Source of the DNA: DASUBN01 sp964584665
GTDB lineage: Bacteria > Pseudomonadota > Gammaproteobacteria > Natronospirales > REEB76
Assembly (NCBI GenBank): GCA_964584665.1
Contig: CAZPAO010000016.1
Coordinates: 1-47,172 of the forward strand
Direction of reading: 5' to 3'
Length of the DNA: 47,172 bases
The translations under genes and the position numbers were made by a program. Each line of letters starts with the position of its first letter. The first letter of the stretch is position 1. A model generated the notes under the pieces. The model did no database searches and was not told where the DNA came from. It saw nothing but the letters and a program-made list of their open reading frames with translations. Shown here piece after piece: positions 43,418-47,172 of this stretch.

Positions 43418-45235
43418 ATGGGCATACCACGCATAGACTTCAGTGATCCCGCGACCACGCGGCATGCGCGCTGGCTGGTGCCCGTGCTGTTCGGCCTGCT
43501 ATCGGTCTGGCTCGGCGCCGACAGCAACTGGGATCTTTTCAACTACCATCTCTATAACCCTTTCGCCTTCCTGCACGGCAAACTCGCTACGGATCTCGCG
43601 CCGGCTGGGGTACAGAGCTATTTCAATCCGCTGCTGGACCTGCCGTATTACCTGATGCTCATCCACTGGCCCGGCCCCCTGGCCGGATTCGTTATGGGGC
43701 TTCTGCACGGCCTCAACTTCTTGCTGGTGCTGGCCATCTGCCGCGCCGTGTTGCAGGGTCTGCCGGAGCAGGACCGGGACCGCGTGCCGCTGCTGCTCGC
43801 GATAGCCGGTGTGCTGACCGCGAACTTCCTGTCCGAACTTGGCAACAGCATGGGCGACGACATGACGTCGCTGTTCGAGCTGGGAGCGCTGTGTCTTTTG
43901 CTGAGGGAATGGGACGTGGTGATCGGCGCTACGCGGCGTGGCCTGCTGCTCGCCTGCATCGCCGGACTGCTCGCGGGCCTTGGAGCCGGCCTCAAGCTCA
44001 CCAACGTCATATATCTGGCCGCGTTCTCGGCCGGGTTCCTGGTGTTGCCGCTGGCCTGGCCTGCGCGGCTGCGTCTGGCTGTGCTCTTCGGCATCGGCGC
44101 CGTCATCGGCCTCGCCGTGACCGGGGGCTTCTGGTTCCTGCAGATGTGGCAGAGCTTCGGGGATCCGCTCTTCCCCATGTACACATCGGTCTTCCCGAAC
44201 CCGCTGGTGCACCCGATCGGGGCCGCGGATGCGTCCTGGCGGCCGAAGGGCGTGCTGGAATACGTCTTCTGGCCTTTCGTGTTCGGCCTGGATGCCCGTC
44301 GCGTGGGCCAGTTGCCTTTGCGCCAGATCATATGGCCCATCGTCTACGTGCTGTTCTTCTGGTGGGCGATCAAAGTGATCTTGCGTCGCCGTGGGCGTGT
44401 GATTGCAGCAGAGGCGCTGAGTACCCGAGAGCGGTATCTCTTGGCCTGCATCGGTTTCGGTTACCTCGTCTGGATGCTGCTCTTCAGCATCTACCGGTAC
44501 CTGGTGCCGATCGAACTGTTGACGCCTCTGCTGGTGTTCGTGCTGTGCCGCGGGATGTTCAGTTACGCCGTGGCACGGCGTGTCGTGAGATGGGCGCTGG
44601 CGATATCGATAGTGGTGGTGCTGGCTGGCTTGCGCAGTTGGGGACACGATCCCTGGGCCGCCCCCATGCTGAGAGCCGAACTCCCTGAGGTGACTGAGCC
44701 GGCAAAGGATACGGTGCTGGTCACTGGCCTCGAATCCGCCAACGCGTGGCTCGCGGTCCTGTACCCGCCGGAACTGGCGTTCGCCGGTGTCGGCAGCGAC
44801 CTTCCGGCCACCCGCGCCTACACCAAACGGCTGCATCAGCTGACGGCGGCACGTGCAGGCGCCATCTATGCGGTGGTTACCGGCCACGCCAACTCGCGCG
44901 CCGAAAGCGTGGCCAGGGCCGAAGCCTACGCGCAGCGCCTGGGTCTCACGGATGGCAGCCGCGGTTGCGCGCTGTTGGGCTGGGCTACCGCACACTTAAG
45001 CCTGCACGCGCAGGTCCAGGCTGCAGGGACGGGTTGCAGCCTGGCTCTGTTGCCTGAGGACGGCGTGGATATAAAAGCCCTGGATGACGCATCGGCGGGG
45101 AGGGCTGCTCTCATCCTGGAGCGCAACGGCTTCGTGTTGGACAGGTCCTCATGCACCCCCCAGGTGGCCTACCTGGCTGGGGGTGCCCATGCTTACCAGT
45201 GGTGCAAGGTCTCGGAATCGCAACGAAGCCCGTAG
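43418..45235 (+). CDS. Predicted multi-span membrane glycosyltransferase (GT-C-like)
   Basis: A 605-residue protein with about ten membrane helices (spread over about 20-430) and a C-terminal soluble part (about 440-605). The first loop has ADSNWDLFNYHLYNPFAF, with acidic residues placed as in GT-C enzymes. SYFNPLLDLPYYL and FGDPLFPMY follow. I recognise the overall type, not a named family. AGGGGAAG precedes the ATG at 43418; the open frame runs further upstream through gtrA and is not used. By position it should transfer the flipped sugar onto LPS, a glycan or a protein. Its acceptor is unknown. Confidence 0.7.
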   Translation: MGIPRIDFSDPATTRHARWLVPVLFGLLSVWLGADSNWDLFNYHLYNPFAFLHGKLATDLAPAGVQSYFNPLLDLPYYLMLIHWPGPLAGFVMGLLHGLNFLLVLAICRAVLQGLPEQDRDRVPLLLAIAGVLTANFLSELGNSMGDDMTSLFELGALCLLLREWDVVIGATRRGLLLACIAGLLAGLGAGLKLTNVIYLAAFSAGFLVLPLAWPARLRLAVLFGIGAVIGLAVTGGFWFLQMWQSFGDPLFPMYTSVFPNPLVHPIGAADASWRPKGVLEYVFWPFVFGLDARRVGQLPLRQIIWPIVYVLFFWWAIKVILRRRGRVIAAEALSTRERYLLACIGFGYLVWMLLFSIYRYLVPIELLTPLLVFVLCRGMFSYAVARRVVRWALAISIVVVLAGLRSWGHDPWAAPMLRAELPEVTEPAKDTVLVTGLESANAWLAVLYPPELAFAGVGSDLPATRAYTKRLHQLTAARAGAIYAVVTGHANSRAESVARAEAYAQRLGLTDGSRGCALLGWATAHLSLHAQVQAAGTGCSLALLPEDGVDIKALDDASAGRAALILERNGFVLDRSSCTPQVAYLAGGAHAYQWCKVSESQRSP

Positions 45236-45275
45236 GATTCGACGGACCCGATTTGCCTTCCAGGACCCGATTTTA

Positions 45276-45304
45276 TTGACCCCCGACAAGGGGTTAATTA
45301 CACT
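45276..45304 (+). promoter_or_regulatory. tRNA-Asn promoter
   Basis: TTGACC (45276-45281) and TACACT (45299-45304) are 17 nt apart, followed by a GC-rich discriminator (ATGCGCCC). Transcription would start near 45311, 10 nt before the tRNA. A GC-rich discriminator is typical of stable-RNA promoters repressed by ppGpp and DksA. Confidence 0.7.
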
Positions 45305-45320
45305 ATGCGCCCTTCGAGAT

Positions 45321-45395
45321 TCCCCGGTAGCTCAGTGGTAGAGCAGTCGACTGTTAATCGACTGGTCGCTGGTTCGAATCCGGCCCGGGGAGCCA
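45321..45395 (+). tRNA. tRNA-Asn (anticodon GTT)
   Basis: All arms pair: acceptor TCCCCGG/CCGGGGA, D arm GCTC/GAGC, anticodon stem GTCGA/TCGAC with loop CTGTTAA (anticodon GTT at 45353-45355), and T arm GCTGG/CCGGC with loop TTCGAAT. The CCA end is encoded (45393-45395). A good promoter lies just upstream. No clear terminator follows before the convergent aspC end. It borders the gtr-like cassette, but no integrase or duplicated tRNA end was seen. Confidence 0.97.
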
Positions 45396-45438
45396 CTTTC
45401 TCAAGCCCACCAGGGCGAAACCTCCAGCTCTTAAAGAC

Positions 45439-46626
45439 TCAGGCCTTCTCCAGGAAGGCCGCGATGCGGCTCATGGCGCCCTTGAGGTTGTCCATGCTGG
45501 TGGCGAAGGACATGCGCAGATGGCCCGGAGCGCCGAAGGCGGAGCCCGCCACCGCCGCCACGCCGCCGTCCACCAGGAGCTTCTCGGCCAGCGCGTTGTC
45601 ATCCTTCAGTTTCATGCGCCGGATGACCTCGGAGAAATCCGCGAAGGCGTAGAAGGTCCCGTCCGCAGGCAGCATGGAGACACCGGGCATGGCGGTGAGG
45701 GCCATGTGCACGTAGTCGTGGCGCTCGCGGAAGGCCTTGCACATCATCTGCACGTATTCCTGGCTGCCATTGAGCGCAGCTTCCGCTGCCGCCTGGGAGA
45801 TGGAGCAGGGGTTGGAGGTGCTCTGGGACTGCATGTTGCCCATGGCCTTGATCACGTCCGCCGGGCCGCCGGCGTAGCCGATGCGCCAGCCCGTCATGGC
45901 ATAGGCCTTGGAGCAGCCGTTCAGCACCAGGGTCCGGTCGTAGAGGTCCGGACAAGCCATGAGGATGTTGCAGAAGGGTTCGCCGTGCCAGATGAAGGGC
46001 TCGTACATGTCGTCGGTTGCGATGAGCACTTTCGGGTGCCTGCGCAGCACCTCGCCGAAGGCGAGCAGTTCCTTGCGCCGGTAGGCCATGCCCGTAGGGT
46101 TGGAGGGGCTGTTGATCACCACCAGGCGCGTACGCGGGGTGATGCTCTTCTCCAGCTGTTCCGGGGTGAGCTTGTAGTGTTGGTCAGCGCCCGCATAGGG
46201 CATGACCGGCGTGCCGTCGGCGATGGCGACGATCTCGGGGTAGGACACCCAGTAAGGGGCCGGCACCACTACCTCGTCGCCTTTTCCGATCACGGCTTGG
46301 CAGAGGTTGAAGAAGCTCTGTTTGCCCCCAGATGAGACCAGGATCTGGGCGGGCGTGTATGTCAGCCCATTGTCCCGCTTGAATTTGTCCACCACCGCCT
46401 TGCGCAGTGCGAGGGTGCCCTCCACGGCGGTGTACTTGGTCTGGCCGGCCCGCATGGCGCGGATGGCCGCTTCTTTGACATGTTCCGGCGTGTCGAAGTC
46501 CGGCTCGCCGGCACCGAGGCCGATGATGTCCTTGCCTTCGGCTTTCAGGGCCGCGGCGCGCGCCGTGACGGCGAGCGTGGGGGAGGGCTGAAGACGCCGG
46601 GCGCGTTCAGAGAGTTCGATATCCAA
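45439..46626 (-). CDS. aspC: Aspartate aminotransferase (class I, Igamma/Ibeta-type)
   Basis: A PLP enzyme likely to interconvert aspartate/oxaloacetate and glutamate/2-oxoglutarate; some relatives also accept prephenate. The 395-residue product has IIGLGAGEPDFDTP, YTAVEGTLALRKAV, NSPSNPTG, the PLP lysine Lys240 in GCSKAYAMTGWRIGY, and the C-terminal PGHLRMSFATS. The start is TTG at 46626, because GGAG lies 7 nt upstream and family members begin at this point. An ATG at 46665 would add 13 residues and has no Shine-Dalgarno sequence. It is divergent from uvrB and convergent with tRNA-Asn. Confidence 0.9.
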   Translation of the reverse strand: MDIELSERARRLQPSPTLAVTARAAALKAEGKDIIGLGAGEPDFDTPEHVKEAAIRAMRAGQTKYTAVEGTLALRKAVVDKFKRDNGLTYTPAQILVSSGGKQSFFNLCQAVIGKGDEVVVPAPYWVSYPEIVAIADGTPVMPYAGADQHYKLTPEQLEKSITPRTRLVVINSPSNPTGMAYRRKELLAFGEVLRRHPKVLIATDDMYEPFIWHGEPFCNILMACPDLYDRTLVLNGCSKAYAMTGWRIGYAGGPADVIKAMGNMQSQSTSNPCSISQAAAEAALNGSQEYVQMMCKAFRERHDYVHMALTAMPGVSMLPADGTFYAFADFSEVIRRMKLKDDNALAEKLLVDGGVAAVAGSAFGAPGHLRMSFATSMDNLKGAMSRIAAFLEKA

Positions 46627-46688
46627 GAGATCGCTCCATCCAGGCGGGAGGGGCGGTATCATCATAAAGGAAAGGCAAACACAGCACC

Positions 46689-47172
46689 ATGAGCGACGGA
46701 TTCAGACTCGCATCCGACTACAAGCCCGCCGGCGACCAGCCGCAGGCCATCGCTGCCTTGAGCGCGGGCCTGAAGGACGGGCTCGCCCGCCAGACGCTGC
46801 TCGGCGTGACCGGCTCCGGCAAGACCTTCAGCGTGGCCAACGTCATCCAGGACCTGCAGCGCCCGACCCTGGTGCTGGCCCCCAACAAGACCCTGGCGGC
46901 CCAGCTCTACGGGGAGTTCAAGACTTTCTTCCCGGACAACGCGGTGGAGTACTTCGTCTCCTATTACGACTATTACCAGCCGGAGGCCTACGTCCCCTCA
47001 TCCGACACTTATATAGAGAAGGACGCCTCCATCAACGAGCACATCGAGCAGATGCGGCTCTCGGCCACCAAGGCCATCCTGGAGCGGGCGGACACCATCA
47101 TCGTGGCCACGGTCTCGGCCATCTACGGCCTGGGCGACCCGAACTCCTACCTCAGCATGGTGCTGCACATCA
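46689..47172 (+). CDS. uvrB: Excinuclease ABC subunit B, N-terminal part (partial)
   Basis: UvrB is the damage-verifying helicase-like subunit of nucleotide excision repair. About 161 codons are present before the window ends. They include FRLASDYKPAGDQPQAI, Walker A GVTGSGKT (39-46), LAPNKTLAAQLYGEFK and the beta-hairpin YYDYYQPEAYVPSSDTYIEKD. The ATG at 46689 has AAAGGAAAGG upstream at a longer than usual distance. No LexA-like CTG-N10-CAG box is visible in the 62-bp gap before it. Confidence 0.97.
   Translation, partial: MSDGFRLASDYKPAGDQPQAIAALSAGLKDGLARQTLLGVTGSGKTFSVANVIQDLQRPTLVLAPNKTLAAQLYGEFKTFFPDNAVEYFVSYYDYYQPEAYVPSSDTYIEKDASINEHIEQMRLSATKAILERADTIIVATVSAIYGLGDPNSYLSMVLHI

Noticed and set aside
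45236..45438. Possible integration site at tRNA-Asn for the gtr-like cassette
   Set aside because: No integrase, no direct repeat of the tRNA 3' end, and the cassette lies on the 5' side of the tRNA.

Overview
The window is a 47 kb, GC-rich, gene-dense chromosomal segment of a gammaproteobacterium outside the enteric lineage. Evidence for this includes ZipA, DksA, LapA/LapB, GluQ and IHF-beta, an SMC-ScpA-ScpB condensin instead of MukBEF, and gene orders shared with Pseudomonas-like genomes (smc-zipA-ligA; trpS-scpA-scpB-rluB; mtaD-ubiG-gph; gyrA-serC-hisC-aroA-cmk-rpsA-ihfB-lapA-lapB). The genus cannot be fixed from the sequence alone; a deep-branching group such as Nevskiales, Steroidobacterales or Xanthomonadales relatives would fit.

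Layout. Positions 1-4290 hold the translation and RNA-decay run infB(end)-rbfA-truB-rpsO-pnp, closed by a strong terminator. Positions 4366-9560 are on the minus strand: queF, dksA, gluQ, acs and a YheT-type hydrolase, with a cluster of palindromes between dksA and gluQ and a perfect 10-bp inverted repeat ahead of acs. Positions 9639-16418 hold smc-zipA-ligA and a DUF1499 lipoprotein. Positions 16484-18491 (minus) hold yciB-yciI-bolA and a parvulin-type lipoprotein. Positions 18568-23492 hold yciO, an M50 protease, trpS, scpA, scpB and rluB. Positions 23497-29024 (minus) are a tightly overlapped six-gene operon: mtaD-ubiG-gph-rmuC-squalene/phytoene-synthase-like gene-yciK. Positions 29354-39886 hold gyrA-serC-hisC-aroA-cmk-rpsA-ihfB-lapA-lapB, followed by galU and a SugE/Gdx exporter. 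Positions 41143-45235 are the most accessory-looking part: a lone family-2 glycosyltransferase facing a three-gene gtr-like cassette (polyprenyl-phosphate glycosyltransferase, GtrA flippase, large membrane glycosyltransferase). Then come tRNA-Asn, an aspartate aminotransferase and the start of uvrB.

How the genes work together. The window joins translation (IF2, RbfA, TruB, S15, S1, TrpRS, GluQ, QueF, RluB), chromosome structure and repair (SMC, ScpA, ScpB, LigA, GyrA, IHF, RmuC, UvrB), division (ZipA, YciB), envelope assembly (LapA/B, GalU, the gtr cassette) and central metabolism (Acs, SerC, HisC, AroA, Cmk, AspC). GalU supplies UDP-glucose, a plausible donor for the downstream glycosyltransferases.

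No CRISPR array, insertion sequence, integrase, toxin-antitoxin pair or obvious new defence system was seen. The points most worth a second look are a four-cysteine Fe-S-type motif in TrpRS, the gtr-like cassette, the acs dyad, the dksA-gluQ palindromes, a recurring -10-like hexamer placed 7-8 nt before a start codon (possible leaderless mRNAs), and a synthase-like protein lacking a canonical Asp motif inside the ubiG operon.
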